This document shows, piece by piece, positions 41,964-50,857 of a DNA stretch of 64,000 nt. How positions within the stretch are numbered: position 1 is the stretch's first letter; each line of letters starts with the position of its first letter. The position numbers were made by a program, and so were the translations under genes. Origin of the DNA: Clostridia bacterium (GTDB lineage: Bacteria > Bacillota > Clostridia > Oscillospirales > UBA644). The notes under the pieces are model-generated. The model was not told where the DNA came from. It worked only from the letters and a program-made list of their open reading frames with translations, and made no database searches. The stretch spans positions 122,427 to 186,426 of the forward strand of contig JAGASR010000034.1 of NCBI GenBank assembly GCA_017621705.1. The letters run 5' to 3'.

Positions 41964-43118
41964 TTAAAGTGTTTTGTTTTTGATAAATTCCGCAATTTCT
42001 TCGGGGCTTGCGGTAAGTGAACCCTGGCAGACTTCGGCTTTTCCGCCGCCTCTGCCTTTAAAATTCTCGCAGAGCGATTTTTTGAACGGACGTATATCGT
42101 TTTTTTCGGATGCAAGTACGTATCTTGTGACCCCGTTTTCTTCTCCCGAAACGATAAGAGATGCTCCGCCTTTTTTAGCCGCCGCAAGAGCGAGGGTTCG
42201 AAGATCGTTGTTGTCCCGACCTTCTTCCGTTAAGAATATTATATTCTCTGTCGGGACGAGATTTTCCGTCTTTTCTTCGACATATTTGCGCCAGAGCTGA
42301 TCGTATGCGTATTTCTTTTCGGTGATCTCCGCAAGCAGACGTTCAACCCCGTCCGCAACTTCGCACGGTTTTTTCGATAAAAGCGCGGAAATGCGGTAGA
42401 TATCTGCATTTTTTTTGTTGTAATCTTCAAGCGCACGGTTGCCGCAAAGGATCGAAAGGCGAACGCCGCCCTTGTATTTCATAAATTCGACGATCTTCAC
42501 AAGCCCGATTTCGCCCGTCTTTTTAACGTGAGTTCCGCAACAAGCGCAGAGATCGGCGCCCGGAACTTCGACCATTCTCACTTTGCCCGTAAGCTCTTTT
42601 TTTGAACGGTAGTTCAGCTTTTCGAGCTCTTCGGCGGACGGGAAATACGTCAGTATATCAAGATTCTGCGCGATCATTGCGTTAGTTTCGGCTTCGGCTT
42701 CGGCAATCTGCTCGGCGGTGAGCGGACCGTCAAAATCAACGGTTATAAAATCGCTGCCCATATGGAAACCGACATTATTATAACCGTGTTTGCGGTGAAC
42801 TATGCCCGAAAGGATATGCTCGCCCGAATGGTTCTGCATGAGCATGAAACGCTTTTCAAAATCTATTTCGCAAACGACTTTTTTGCCGACTTCGATCGGA
42901 CGGTCAACGGTATGATAGATCTCGCCGTCTTTTTCGTAAACGTCAAAAACCACAGCGCCGTCGATCTCTCCGTCATCATGCGGCTGACCGCCGCCCGTTG
43001 GGAAAAACGCAGTCTGATCGAGGGTCAGATCGAATTTACCTTTGTTTTCCTCGCAGGCTGTGACGGTCGCTTCAAATTTTTTTAAATAAGGGTCTGAATT
43101 AAAAATCTTTTTTGTCAT
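41964..43118 (-). CDS. AlaX-like alanyl-tRNA editing hydrolase with DHHA1 domain
   Basis: Removes serine or glycine from mischarged tRNA-Ala in trans. 384 residues. Editing core with zinc ligands HSGEHILSG (H-x-x-x-H, about residue 96) and CACCGTHVKKTG (C-x-x-x-H). The N-terminal TAFFPTGGGQPHDDGEI and C-terminal DHHA1 half (KGGASLIVSG, KGRGGGKAEVCQG) mark the long AlaX-L form. Its start overlaps the end of the upstream GH31 gene by 20 bases. Confidence 0.9.
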   Translation of the reverse strand: MTKKIFNSDPYLKKFEATVTACEENKGKFDLTLDQTAFFPTGGGQPHDDGEIDGAVVFDVYEKDGEIYHTVDRPIEVGKKVVCEIDFEKRFMLMQNHSGEHILSGIVHRKHGYNNVGFHMGSDFITVDFDGPLTAEQIAEAEAETNAMIAQNLDILTYFPSAEELEKLNYRSKKELTGKVRMVEVPGADLCACCGTHVKKTGEIGLVKIVEFMKYKGGVRLSILCGNRALEDYNKKNADIYRISALLSKKPCEVADGVERLLAEITEKKYAYDQLWRKYVEEKTENLVPTENIIFLTEEGRDNNDLRTLALAAAKKGGASLIVSGEENGVTRYVLASEKNDIRPFKKSLCENFKGRGGGKAEVCQGSLTASPEEIAEFIKNKTL

Positions 43119-45135
43119 AGAAATGCACTTCTTTATATTTGGGGTTATATCCGTCGTATTCGCTCAGATAATTGCAGTTGAGCACACCGTTTTCATGGTT
43201 GAACGCCATTGAAAAGAGCGCGTATTCGCCGTTTTCGCAGTTGAAAGTCTCGCCGTCATCATCGTAAACAAAGCCGAAACCGCGGTCACCGTAGCAGCGG
43301 ACGATAAGGTTATTATCGTCATCAACGGTCGGGATCATCGCTCCGTCTTTGACGAAAAGCGGAATTTTATCGAGCGGACAGTCGATCTCGATCGTTTCGT
43401 CGTTGCCGACATATTCGCCCGTGTAGTAGTCGTACCAGTCGCCTTTTGGAAGCATAACTTTTCTCGTCTTCTGATCGGGACGGACGGGGCAGACCATGAT
43501 CTCGCTTCCTGCCATGTACTGGTCGATCGTGTCGGAAAAACTGAGTGTTTCGTAGGGGTTGTCGGTATGGTCAAGCGAAGTCATTTCCTGCGATGCGGTG
43601 GCATCATAGTCGAGGCAAAGCGCTCTGAACGGCGGAATACCTTTTGTTCTGTAGAGGTAGAACGCATTGTAGATATACGGCAGGAGGCTCTTTCTGAATT
43701 TGATCGTGTCTCTGATTATATCTTCAACTTCTTCGAACTGCCACGGTTTTACGCCGTTTGCCCATGCGTTGAGCATAAGCATCGGTGAAAATACGCACAT
43801 CTGGAATCTTCTTACCCATTCTTCCGCAGTGTTCGCATCACGCACTTCGGGTACCCACAGCGCACCGCAGAAAGAGGAGGAAGCAAGACCCGTCAGATAC
43901 TGCTCGAAAGAGTAGCAGTCGTTATAAATGCAGAAAGGCATCATCTGAGAACCTGCCGCCGAAGCGCGGACAAGGCCGTAAGTTCTGCGGTTTTCTTCTT
44001 TATACGTTTCGTAGATCGCTTTCTGAGAGAGAATTCCGAGCGTATTTCTTACCGCCGCCGCATTTCTTCCCGAGGGGAATTTTGCGTGATCCGGAAAAAG
44101 CCAGTTATCGTAGCCGTCGCACTCGTCGATCTTATAGCCCGAAATGCCGATATCGATATGCGTTTTCTTATGCTGTTCGGCGTAAATTTTGCGTGCTTCG
44201 GGGAGCGTAAAGTCGGGAACAAGACCGTTCCATACCATGTGCGAGCCGCTGTAGGGCTTCATATCTTCATAAATTGACGCTTTTTCCGAAACAAAAAGGT
44301 TTTCCCAAAGGTTTACTCTGATGTCTTCTTTAAGAAGGTCGTCTGCAAATCTCTTCGGGTCGGGGAAGCGTTCTTCGTCCCATTCGTAAGAGCAGGGGTA
44401 GGAATTTGAATGCCAGCCCGGTTCGAGACCGATGACATCAAGATCGAAATTCTTTTCCTTAAAAAGCTTTATTTCGTTTTTGACGTCTTCTTCTCCGAAC
44501 TGAATATGCGTTCTGTGCCAGAAGCCGAAGCCCCATTTCGGGACAAGCGGACCGCCGCCGCAAAGAAGGTTGAATTTCGAAACGACTTCCAGCATCGATT
44601 TTCCGACAATAACATAAACGAGCGCATCTTTTTCAAAGGACGCTTCGACAAAATCGCCCGGAGTATCCGCAGACCATTCGCCTCTGCCTCTGTTCTGGGG
44701 TACGGGAGGATTTTTGGCGTCCGTTCTGACCGTACCGCCCATATAGAAAGAAACAAATTCGGGGGTATCGATAAAAATACCGTAGCCTTTATCGGAAACG
44801 TAGAACGGGGTCGGGACGTGCGTTCTGCCGTTGTCGGAATTGCCGTAATGGTCGCATCTCATATGCAGAGCCGCGAAATTGGTTGCTATTTTCTGAAAAC
44901 GAAGCCCCGGACCGTAAAACCTTTCGGAATTATCTTTGGGAATGCAAACGACGGTCTTGTTGTTTATTTCTTCGGTATAAACACCGTCGAAGGGAAGAGG
45001 TTCATCTATAAAATTTTCGTTGATATTTTCGAGTTTGGGCTCATTCTTGACGAGGGAGAGGACGGGGTCGATCGCATCACCCGTTTTTGCCATATAAACA
45101 CCTGCGGCGATCTTTAAAAAATCCATTGCGTTCAT
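43099..45135 (-). CDS. Glycoside hydrolase family 31 (alpha-glucosidase/alpha-xylosidase type)
   Basis: 678 residues, no signal peptide. WGFGFWHRTHIQFGEEDVKN opens the barrel; the nucleophile is the first Asp of GYKIDECDGYD (about residue 340); VRASAAGSQMMPFCIYNDCY holds the acid/base region; WVRRFQMCVFSPMLMLNAWA and the C-terminal beta domains (LPKGDWYDYYTGEYVGNDET) complete the fold. AGGAGAAATAAAAAC precedes the ATG. First gene of a four-gene operon. Removes terminal alpha-linked sugars; precise specificity open. Confidence 0.88.
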   Translation of the reverse strand: MNAMDFLKIAAGVYMAKTGDAIDPVLSLVKNEPKLENINENFIDEPLPFDGVYTEEINNKTVVCIPKDNSERFYGPGLRFQKIATNFAALHMRCDHYGNSDNGRTHVPTPFYVSDKGYGIFIDTPEFVSFYMGGTVRTDAKNPPVPQNRGRGEWSADTPGDFVEASFEKDALVYVIVGKSMLEVVSKFNLLCGGGPLVPKWGFGFWHRTHIQFGEEDVKNEIKLFKEKNFDLDVIGLEPGWHSNSYPCSYEWDEERFPDPKRFADDLLKEDIRVNLWENLFVSEKASIYEDMKPYSGSHMVWNGLVPDFTLPEARKIYAEQHKKTHIDIGISGYKIDECDGYDNWLFPDHAKFPSGRNAAAVRNTLGILSQKAIYETYKEENRRTYGLVRASAAGSQMMPFCIYNDCYSFEQYLTGLASSSFCGALWVPEVRDANTAEEWVRRFQMCVFSPMLMLNAWANGVKPWQFEEVEDIIRDTIKFRKSLLPYIYNAFYLYRTKGIPPFRALCLDYDATASQEMTSLDHTDNPYETLSFSDTIDQYMAGSEIMVCPVRPDQKTRKVMLPKGDWYDYYTGEYVGNDETIEIDCPLDKIPLFVKDGAMIPTVDDDNNLIVRCYGDRGFGFVYDDDGETFNCENGEYALFSMAFNHENGVLNCNYLSEYDGYNPKYKEVHFYDKKDF

Positions 45136-45169
45136 GTTTTTATTTCTCCTGTCTTTGGTTGTTTATCAA

Positions 45170-45201
45170 AAAAGGGACGAAGAATGCTCTCCGTCCCTTT
45201 T
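45170..45201 (-). terminator. Terminator of fba
   Basis: AAAAGGGACG / CGTCCCTTTT stem, T6 on the - strand, 30 bases after the fba stop. Confidence 0.85.
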
Positions 45202-45231
45202 CGGTTGTCAAAATTAAAATTTTGCGTTAAA

Positions 45232-46260
45232 TTAATAAATGGATTTACCTGCGGAGTGGAGGTCGTTACAAGCTTCAACAACGCGAGCAGTAATGCCTTG
45301 TTCTGCTTTCTTGAGGTAAGAACGGGGGTCGTAAACTTTCTTTACGCCGACTTCGCCGTCAACCTTGAGAACGCCGTCATAGTTCTTGAAGAAGTGATCG
45401 GCGATGGGACGGGAGAATGCATACTGGGTATCGGTGTCAACGTTCATCTTGATAACGCCGTACTGGAGGGTTTCTTCGATATCTTCCTTCGGAGAACCGG
45501 AACCGCCGTGGAATACGAGCAGATAGTGAGCGTCGTCGCCGTGCTTAGCTTTGAGCGCATCCTGACCTTCTTTGAGGATCTTCGGATTGAGCTTAACGTT
45601 ACCGGGTTTGTAAACGCCGTGAACGTTGCCGAAAGTAGCAGCGAGGGTGAAGTAGCCGTTTTCAACCTGACCGAGAGTGTCGTAAACGAGCATCATATCT
45701 TCGGGAGTGGTGTAGAGCTTTTCTCTGGGTGCGTCTTCGGTGTTAACACCGTCTTCTTCGCCGCCTACAACGCCTGCTTCAACTTCGAGAACGATCTCGT
45801 TTTTAGCGCAACGTTCAAGGATCTTTTTAGCCATTTCAACGTTTTCGTGATGGGGAAGAGCGGAACCGTCAAACATGTGGCTGTTGAAGAGGTTGGGAAG
45901 ACCTGCAGCTCTGCGGCGTTCGGTTTCTTCGATAAGGGGCATGAGGAAGCTGTCAACTTTATCAGCCTGACAGTGGTCAGTGTGAAGAGCAATAAATACG
46001 TTGTATTTTTCAGCAACCATACGAGCATGGTTTGCAAGGGTGATAGCACCGAGAACGGAGTCTTTAACACCCTGACCGGAAGCGTGCTGAGCACCGCCGG
46101 TAGAAATCTGGATGATACCGTCGCTCTTTGCTTCAGCAAGGCCGGCGATAACACCGTTTATGGATTCGATAGAGAATACGTTGATAGCAGGAAATGCGTA
46201 ATGATTTTTATACGCGGTTTCCATCATTTTGCAATATGTTTTGTAATCAGCAACAGGCAT
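45232..46260 (-). CDS. fba: Class II fructose-bisphosphate aldolase
   Basis: Zinc-dependent glycolytic aldolase, 342 residues. FPAINVFSIESINGVIAGLA, the zinc histidines in ALHTDHCQADKVDSFL, VLEVEAGVVGGEEDGVN, TFGNVHGVYKPGNVKLNP, and the DHAP-binding FHGGSGSP and GVIKMNVDTDTQYAF are all intact. Single-gene unit with its own promoter (46300-46328) and terminator. AAAGGAGATAAAAATC precedes the ATG. Confidence 0.95.
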   Translation of the reverse strand: MPVADYKTYCKMMETAYKNHYAFPAINVFSIESINGVIAGLAEAKSDGIIQISTGGAQHASGQGVKDSVLGAITLANHARMVAEKYNVFIALHTDHCQADKVDSFLMPLIEETERRRAAGLPNLFNSHMFDGSALPHHENVEMAKKILERCAKNEIVLEVEAGVVGGEEDGVNTEDAPREKLYTTPEDMMLVYDTLGQVENGYFTLAATFGNVHGVYKPGNVKLNPKILKEGQDALKAKHGDDAHYLLVFHGGSGSPKEDIEETLQYGVIKMNVDTDTQYAFSRPIADHFFKNYDGVLKVDGEVGVKKVYDPRSYLKKAEQGITARVVEACNDLHSAGKSIY

Positions 46261-46613
46261 GATTTTTATCTCCTTTAGAAATTAATTGCATATATCGTTA
46301 TTATACATCAAAATCCGCTTCTCGTCAAGTATTCAGCCGCATTTATTTTAATAATTTCGGAAATTTTTTTTATTTTTACGCTTTTTCCGAGCCGTTATTT
46401 TTTTCTGTCGCCGCACCGCCGCTTTTTTTCGGTTTACGGTTTTTCAGTATGCTTTTATTCCCTCTGAAAATTCCTGTCCGACTGCCTCTTGCAGAAATGT
46501 CACATTATTTTTTTATGATATCCGAAAAAACTCTTGACATACACACATATGTATGCTATAATATATATGTCAAGATCGATCGGCACAAATATACAACAAA
46601 GGAGATATCAATC
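46261..46613. promoter_or_regulatory. Divergent promoters of fba and the secreted protein
   Basis: Gene-free 353 bases. fba promoter on the - strand: TTGACG (46323-46328), 17-base spacer, TATAAT (46300-46305). Secreted-protein promoter on the + strand: TTGACA (46534-46539), 17, TATAAT (46557-46562), with CATACACACATATGTATG in the spacer, an inverted repeat that may be an operator. Between them I see nothing else. Confidence 0.8.
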
Positions 46614-47201
46614 ATGAAAAAACTCATTATTTTCGTACTTACGGCATCAATGGTCCTTTCGTTGTCATTATGCGCCTTTGCGCAGACTGAGGACGTAAAA
46701 AAAGACTCTGCGCAGATATGGAAAGAGTATATCGAAGAATTCAAAGATATCCTTACCGAAAGCGCAAAAGAAAAAGCAAAAGAAGACAGTGACAGTGAAA
46801 AACTCGATGAACTGAGCAAAAAATACACAGATCTGCTTGTGAAAAAGGTTGACTTTATAAAAGAGATCGAAAAGACTTCTCCCAAAAAAGCCAAGACTTA
46901 CAACGACGAGTGGAAAAACGCTTATAAAATCTATTCCGATGTTTATGCCTACGAAACCGCGGAGTGGAAAGATTATCTCGATGAATTCAGGGCTGCTGCG
47001 GAAAAATATATCGAGGAACTCGAAAAAGATTCCGAAGATCCTACCGACCGCATAGCTGCCGCCGATGCATATTATGAGTTTGTTATGGAAAGAGAAGAAT
47101 CATGGGATCACGTTTTTAACACCGATCCTCGGCACGCAAGAGAATTTATCGATCAATGGCAGGATATCTTGGTTATGGTCGTCGTATCCAGATTAAATTG
47201 A
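46614..47201 (+). CDS. Secreted highly charged helical protein, unknown function
   Basis: 195 residues from the ATG at 46614 (AAAGGAGATATC upstream). Signal peptide MKKLIIFVLTASMVLSLSLC with cleavage after CAFA. Mature region is rich in Lys/Glu/Asp helices: IWKEYIEEFKDILTESAKEK, WKDYLDEFRAAAEKYIEELE. Similar W-K-x-Y-L/I-x-x-F patterns occur in the secreted protein at 33941-34477. No catalytic motif. Confidence 0.72.
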   Translation: MKKLIIFVLTASMVLSLSLCAFAQTEDVKKDSAQIWKEYIEEFKDILTESAKEKAKEDSDSEKLDELSKKYTDLLVKKVDFIKEIEKTSPKKAKTYNDEWKNAYKIYSDVYAYETAEWKDYLDEFRAAAEKYIEELEKDSEDPTDRIAAADAYYEFVMEREESWDHVFNTDPRHAREFIDQWQDILVMVVVSRLN

Positions 47202-47227
47202 TCTGCACGACTGTAAAATAAATACAG

Positions 47228-47259
47228 AAAGAGTAAGCTTTTTCGGCTTACTCTTTTTT
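47228..47259 (+). terminator. Terminator of the 46614 gene
   Basis: AAAGAGTAAGC-(7)-GCTTACTCTTT with following T-run. Confidence 0.85.
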
Positions 47260-47360
47260 GTCTGCAACGAAATTCGGCGCATGATTTTGAAAAAAAGGTC
47301 TTGATTTTTCGCAAAATGCATATTATAATGATAGTATAAATAAAAAAGAGGTACGATCAG

Positions 47361-47696
47361 ATGGAAATCAAAACTTTTTTCGATCCCGAAAAAGCGTGGA
47401 AAGCGCATGAAAACACCATTCTTGCGGCAAACGTGATCCCCGAGGGGCTGAAAGCTCCGTTTGACCATGCGTGGGGCTACCTTTCGACCGTCGGCGAGAT
47501 GGAATATCATAAGCATCATAAAGAGGAGATCTATTTCTTTTTTAAGGGCAACGGTTTTGTGCGTATCGACGGCGAGGAGCTCCCCGTTAAGTGCGGCGAT
47601 GTCGTAAGAATTCCTCCCGATGCGATGCATACCGTCGTAAACCGCGAAAATGCCGAACTTTTATGGGCGGCGCTCTGGTGGGATATCATAGAATAA
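47361..47696 (+). CDS. Cupin-domain protein
   Basis: 111 residues, one cupin barrel. Motif 1 is GEMEYHKHHKEEIYFFFKGN (metal histidines H-x-H-H and E) and motif 2 is CGDVVRIPPDAMHTVVNREN. Such small cupins bind a metal and serve as isomerases, dioxygenases or sugar-binding parts; function is not predictable. AAGAGG precedes the ATG; a flavin reductase gene starts 22 bases after the stop. Confidence 0.85.
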   Translation: MEIKTFFDPEKAWKAHENTILAANVIPEGLKAPFDHAWGYLSTVGEMEYHKHHKEEIYFFFKGNGFVRIDGEELPVKCGDVVRIPPDAMHTVVNRENAELLWAALWWDIIE

Positions 47697-47718
47697 AATT
47701 TATTAATTGGAGAAAAAT

Positions 47719-48228
47719 ATGTCTGAATTTATTGCTGTCACCCCCGAAAATCTTAACGAAAATACTTTTGAGCTCATCGGCAAAGACTGGATGCTCATCA
47801 CCGCAGGGGACGAAAAAAATTACAACACAATGACCGCAAGCTGGGGCGGAACGGGCGTACTGTGGAACGAACCCGTGTCTTTCATCTTCATCCGTCCGCA
47901 GCGCTATACATTTGAATTTACCGAAAAGAATGGGCTTTTTACACTTTCTTTCTTTGACGAAACGTATCGCTCCGCGCTCCGTTTCTGCGGCTCAAAGTCC
48001 GGCAGAGATTTCGATAAGGCTGCCGAAACTGGTCTTACTCCCGTTCATGAAGACGGTCTTACTTATTTTGCAGAGGCGAAGCTCGTTGTTGTCTGCGAAA
48101 AGCTATATGCGCAGGATCTTGCCGCCGAAGGCTTTATCGATAAGAGTATTATCGATAAAAATTATCCGAACAACGATTTTCACCGTATGTATGTCGGAAA
48201 AATCGTAAAATGCTTAAAAAAGGCTTGA
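47719..48228 (+). CDS. Flavin reductase-like (FMN-binding) protein
   Basis: 169 residues, ATG at 47719 with TTGGAG 7 bases upstream. NTMTASWGGTGVLWNEPVSF, IFIRPQRYTFEF and LFTLSFFDETYRSALRFCGS are typical of the flavin-reductase-like split-barrel family (FMN-dependent reductases and oxygen-handling proteins). Partner unknown; co-directional with the cupin. Its stop codon lies inside the -35 box of the next promoter. Confidence 0.82.
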   Translation: MSEFIAVTPENLNENTFELIGKDWMLITAGDEKNYNTMTASWGGTGVLWNEPVSFIFIRPQRYTFEFTEKNGLFTLSFFDETYRSALRFCGSKSGRDFDKAAETGLTPVHEDGLTYFAEAKLVVVCEKLYAQDLAAEGFIDKSIIDKNYPNNDFHRMYVGKIVKCLKKA

Positions 48229-48254
48229 CAAAATCCGTTTAACGGGTGTATAAT
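48225..48254 (+). promoter_or_regulatory. mgtE promoter
   Basis: TTGACA (48225-48230), 18-base spacer, TATAAT (48249-48254). The transcript starts near 48261, leaving a leader of about 265 bases before mgtE. Confidence 0.85.
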
Positions 48255-48305
48255 ATAAAGTAGAGCGAAAGCTCGAATAATTTTTAAAACAAGAGGTGAG
48301 ATCGC

Positions 48306-48395
48306 ATGGACGCGGGAAGTAGTACTACCGGCACCGTTCCCCGAAGTAGGCAGAGCCGCCGAGGTCGAAAAGCCGACGTTCGTGCGGTCCGTTAA
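48306..48395 (+). CDS. Leader peptide upstream of mgtE (29 aa)
   Basis: AGAGGTGAG lies 5 bases before the ATG. The frame reads MDAGSSTTGTVPRSRQSRRG and continues with five more charged or basic residues to a TAA at 48393-48395; Arg makes up about a quarter. It sits alone in the mgtE leader, followed by an attenuator-like structure, so its translation probably reports ribosome or Mg2+ status to mgtE. The good ribosome site is seen; the regulatory role is inferred. Confidence 0.6.
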   Translation: MDAGSSTTGTVPRSRQSRRGRKADVRAVR

Positions 48396-48397
48396 AT

Positions 48398-48467
48398 AAA
48401 AAGCAGATATAAATTGATGTAATACGTGCGGATGCAGGTATTACGTTCGGTTTGCTTTTCGCTTTTT
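48398..48467 (+). promoter_or_regulatory. Attenuator-like structure in the mgtE leader
   Basis: Outer stem AAAAGCA (48399-48405) with TGCTTTT (48453-48459) encloses hairpin GTAATAC-(12)-GTATTAC (48419-48444); a T5 run follows at 48463. It begins 3 bases after the leader-peptide stop, so a ribosome there could block the outer stem. It does not resemble the M-box consensus I know. Confidence 0.5.
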
Positions 48468-48527
48468 CGGGGTTACCGTGTCATTACTTCCTAAAAACGC
48501 ATCAAGCGTATAGAAAGGAGAAAAATA

Positions 48528-49862
48528 ATGACAGAGGAAACCCTTTTATTTTTGGAGAAAAAAGATTTTCGCGGACTTCGCGAATTTCTTTGCGAGATCA
48601 ATCCTGCGGATATCGCAATTTTACTTTCGGAGATCCCCGAAGAGAGCCTGACGCTCGTTTTCCGTCTTCTTCCGAAAGAACTTGCCGCCGAGACTTTTGT
48701 CGAAATGGACGGCGATGAGCAGGAATTTTTACTTAAAGCCTTTTCCGATAAGGAGATACGAGACGTTCTTGATGAGCTTTACGTCGACGATACAGTTGAT
48801 ATCATCGAAGAAATGCCCGCAAACGTCGTCCGCCGTATTCTCGCGCTTGCAGACAGCGAGATGAGAGCGCAGATCAACGAAATTCTGCATTACCCGAAAA
48901 ATTCCGCAGGCAGTATCATGACCACGGAATTTGTCGATCTCAAAAAAGATATGACCGTTGCCGCCGCTTTCGAGCGTATAAGACGTGTCGGCGTCGATAA
49001 AGAGACGATCTATACCTGCTACGTTATCGATGATAACAGACATCTTCTCGGCCTTATCTCCGTCAAAACCCTGCTTCTTTCGAGCATGAGAAGCAAAATT
49101 GAAGATATTATGGAAACGAATATCATCAGCGTTTCCACTTTGCAGGACAGAGAAGATGTCGGTGACGACTTCGTAAAATACGGCTTTCTTGCAATGCCCG
49201 TTGTCGATAACGAAAACAGACTCGTCGGTATCGTAACCATCGACGACGCTATCGATGTCATCCAGGAAGAAAACACCGAAGATATCGAAAAAATGGCGGC
49301 TATTACCCCGACCGATAAAACATACATGAAAACGGGTATTTTCGAGACTTGGATAAAGCGTATTCCGTGGCTTCTTTTGCTCATGATCTCCGCCGCATTT
49401 ACAGGCAAGATAATCACCATTTTCGAGGACGCTCTTGCCGCACAGATTGCGCTCACTGCATTCATCCCCATGCTCATGGACTCGGGCGGTAACGCAGGTT
49501 CGCAGGCTTCCGTTTCGATCATCCGCGGCCTTGCGCTCAACGAGATCGAGTTTAAAAATATTTTTGCGATCTGGAGAAAAGAATTCGTCGTTTCAATCCT
49601 CTGCGGTATAACTCTTGCCGCCGCAAATTTCGTTAAAATTCTTCTTATCGACAGAGTTTCGCTCACCGTTGCCGCAGTCGTCTGCATAACGCTTTTTGTC
49701 ACGATAATCATCGCAAAACTTGTCGGCTGTACGCTCCCCATCCTCGCCAAAAAGATCGGATTTGACCCTGCGGTCATGGCGAGCCCGTTCATTACGACTA
49801 TCGTTGACGCGCTTTCGCTTCTCGTTTACTTCAATATTGCGTCCGCGCTTCTCGGAATATAA
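48528..49862 (+). CDS. mgtE: Magnesium transporter MgtE
   Basis: Mg2+-gated Mg2+ channel in the cytoplasmic membrane. 444 residues: N-terminal helical MgtE_N domain (LREFLCEINPADIAILLSEI, then DELYVDDTVDIIEEMPANVV), paired CBS domains (about 130-250, IMTTEFVDLKKDMTVAAAFE; MPVVDNENRLVGIVTIDDAI), and five membrane helices with the pore signature FIPMLMDSGGNAGSQASVSI. AAAGGAG precedes the ATG. Preceded by a leader with small ORF and attenuator, consistent with Mg2+ control. Confidence 0.94.
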   Translation: MTEETLLFLEKKDFRGLREFLCEINPADIAILLSEIPEESLTLVFRLLPKELAAETFVEMDGDEQEFLLKAFSDKEIRDVLDELYVDDTVDIIEEMPANVVRRILALADSEMRAQINEILHYPKNSAGSIMTTEFVDLKKDMTVAAAFERIRRVGVDKETIYTCYVIDDNRHLLGLISVKTLLLSSMRSKIEDIMETNIISVSTLQDREDVGDDFVKYGFLAMPVVDNENRLVGIVTIDDAIDVIQEENTEDIEKMAAITPTDKTYMKTGIFETWIKRIPWLLLLMISAAFTGKIITIFEDALAAQIALTAFIPMLMDSGGNAGSQASVSIIRGLALNEIEFKNIFAIWRKEFVVSILCGITLAAANFVKILLIDRVSLTVAAVVCITLFVTIIIAKLVGCTLPILAKKIGFDPAVMASPFITTIVDALSLLVYFNIASALLGI

Positions 49863-49889
49863 CGGTTTAAAAATAAATATATGATATCA

Positions 49890-49935
49890 GAAGAGCAGAT
49901 ACGAAAAAGATCCGTATCTGCTCTTCGTTTTTATT
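49890..49935. terminator. Bidirectional terminator between mgtE and cysQ
   Basis: Perfect 14-bp stem GAAGAGCAGATACG / CGTATCTGCTCTTC (49890-49903, 49913-49926) with T-run. Related AGAGCAGAT terminators are at 55907, 61799 and 63232. Confidence 0.88.
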
Positions 49936-50746
49936 TTAAGAGATTTTCTTTTTTATTGAGGATAATAAAGCCCTTTTCGTTGAGCGTATTTTCACGGTTA
50001 TATGTCATCGCCGAGCAGTCTCCCTGTAAAAATACGCCGCCTGCGTTTTCGACGACTGCCTGCATTGCGCAGGTGTCCCATTCGTGCGTGGGGCCGAAAC
50101 GGTAATACGCATCTGCCGCACCCTCCGCGATCATGCAGCCTTTTATGCTGCTTCCCGAAATTTTTATCTCGGAAATTCTGTCTTTATTATTTTCGAAAAG
50201 CGCAAGGGTCTTTTCGTCGGGGTGCGAGCGCGAACGCATGATTATCAGCTTTCCCGTTCGGTCGGAAACTCCGATCTTATCATTCTCATCAAAAATTTTG
50301 CCGAATTTTTCTTTTGACGTTTTAAACGAACCCACGCCCTCCAGCGCATAGTAAAGAGCCTCCGTTGTCGGTGCGTAAACTGCGCCCGCGATAGTCCGAC
50401 CGTTTTTTGAAAGCCCGATATTGACCGTAAATTCGCCGTTTCGTTTGACGAACTCCTTCGTGCCGTCAAGAGGGTCGATAATGAAGCAGAATTCGTTTTG
50501 ACGTCTCGCCCTGTCGTCTTTCGTCTCTTCGGAAAGACGGGCAACGGTCGGGTATTCGCGCACAAGAACGTCGTTTATATATGTATCCGCCGCTTTGTCC
50601 GCATCCGTGACGGGGCTTTCGTCGGCTTTATATTCGACCGAAAAATCTTTTTTGTAGATCCGCATTATGATCTCGCCCGCTTCGATCGCGGTTCTGCACA
50701 TCAGGTTCAGAAGTTTTTCTTTATCAAAAGGAAAATTTGTGTCCAC
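49931..50746 (-). CDS. cysQ: 3'(2'),5'-bisphosphate nucleotidase, CysQ-like
   Basis: Lithium-sensitive inositol-phosphatase superfamily enzyme that removes the 3'-phosphate from PAP. 271 residues. Metal site: LSEET (Glu), IIDPLDGTKEFVKRN (DPLDGT), and HEWDTCAMQAVVENAGG (WD-x-C-A). SPVTDADKAAD lies in the N-terminal part. No sulfate-assimilation genes are adjacent. Own unit ending at the 49890 terminator. Confidence 0.9.
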   Translation of the reverse strand: MDTNFPFDKEKLLNLMCRTAIEAGEIIMRIYKKDFSVEYKADESPVTDADKAADTYINDVLVREYPTVARLSEETKDDRARRQNEFCFIIDPLDGTKEFVKRNGEFTVNIGLSKNGRTIAGAVYAPTTEALYYALEGVGSFKTSKEKFGKIFDENDKIGVSDRTGKLIIMRSRSHPDEKTLALFENNKDRISEIKISGSSIKGCMIAEGAADAYYRFGPTHEWDTCAMQAVVENAGGVFLQGDCSAMTYNRENTLNEKGFIILNKKENLLK

Positions 50747-50813
50747 GTTGCTCTCCCGTTTCCGTTTTTTTTAAGTATACCGCCAAAACGTAAAAAAGTC
50801 AAGAAAAAAGCAA

Positions 50814-50841
50814 AATATTCCCCCGATTTCGAGGGAATATT
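50814..50841 (-). terminator. Terminator of the DUF378 gene
   Basis: AATATTCCC / GGGAATATT stem with T-rich tract on the - strand; same family as the one at 40008. Confidence 0.75.
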
Positions 50842-50857
50842 TATTTTATAGTATTTT

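Noticed and set aside
45184..46278. 364-residue open frame on the + strand
   Set aside because: Antisense to fba, a certain gene.
48306..48527. M-box (ykoK) magnesium riboswitch before mgtE
   Set aside because: I could not find the conserved M-box core or its multi-stem layout; instead there is a small ORF and a short attenuator-like fold.
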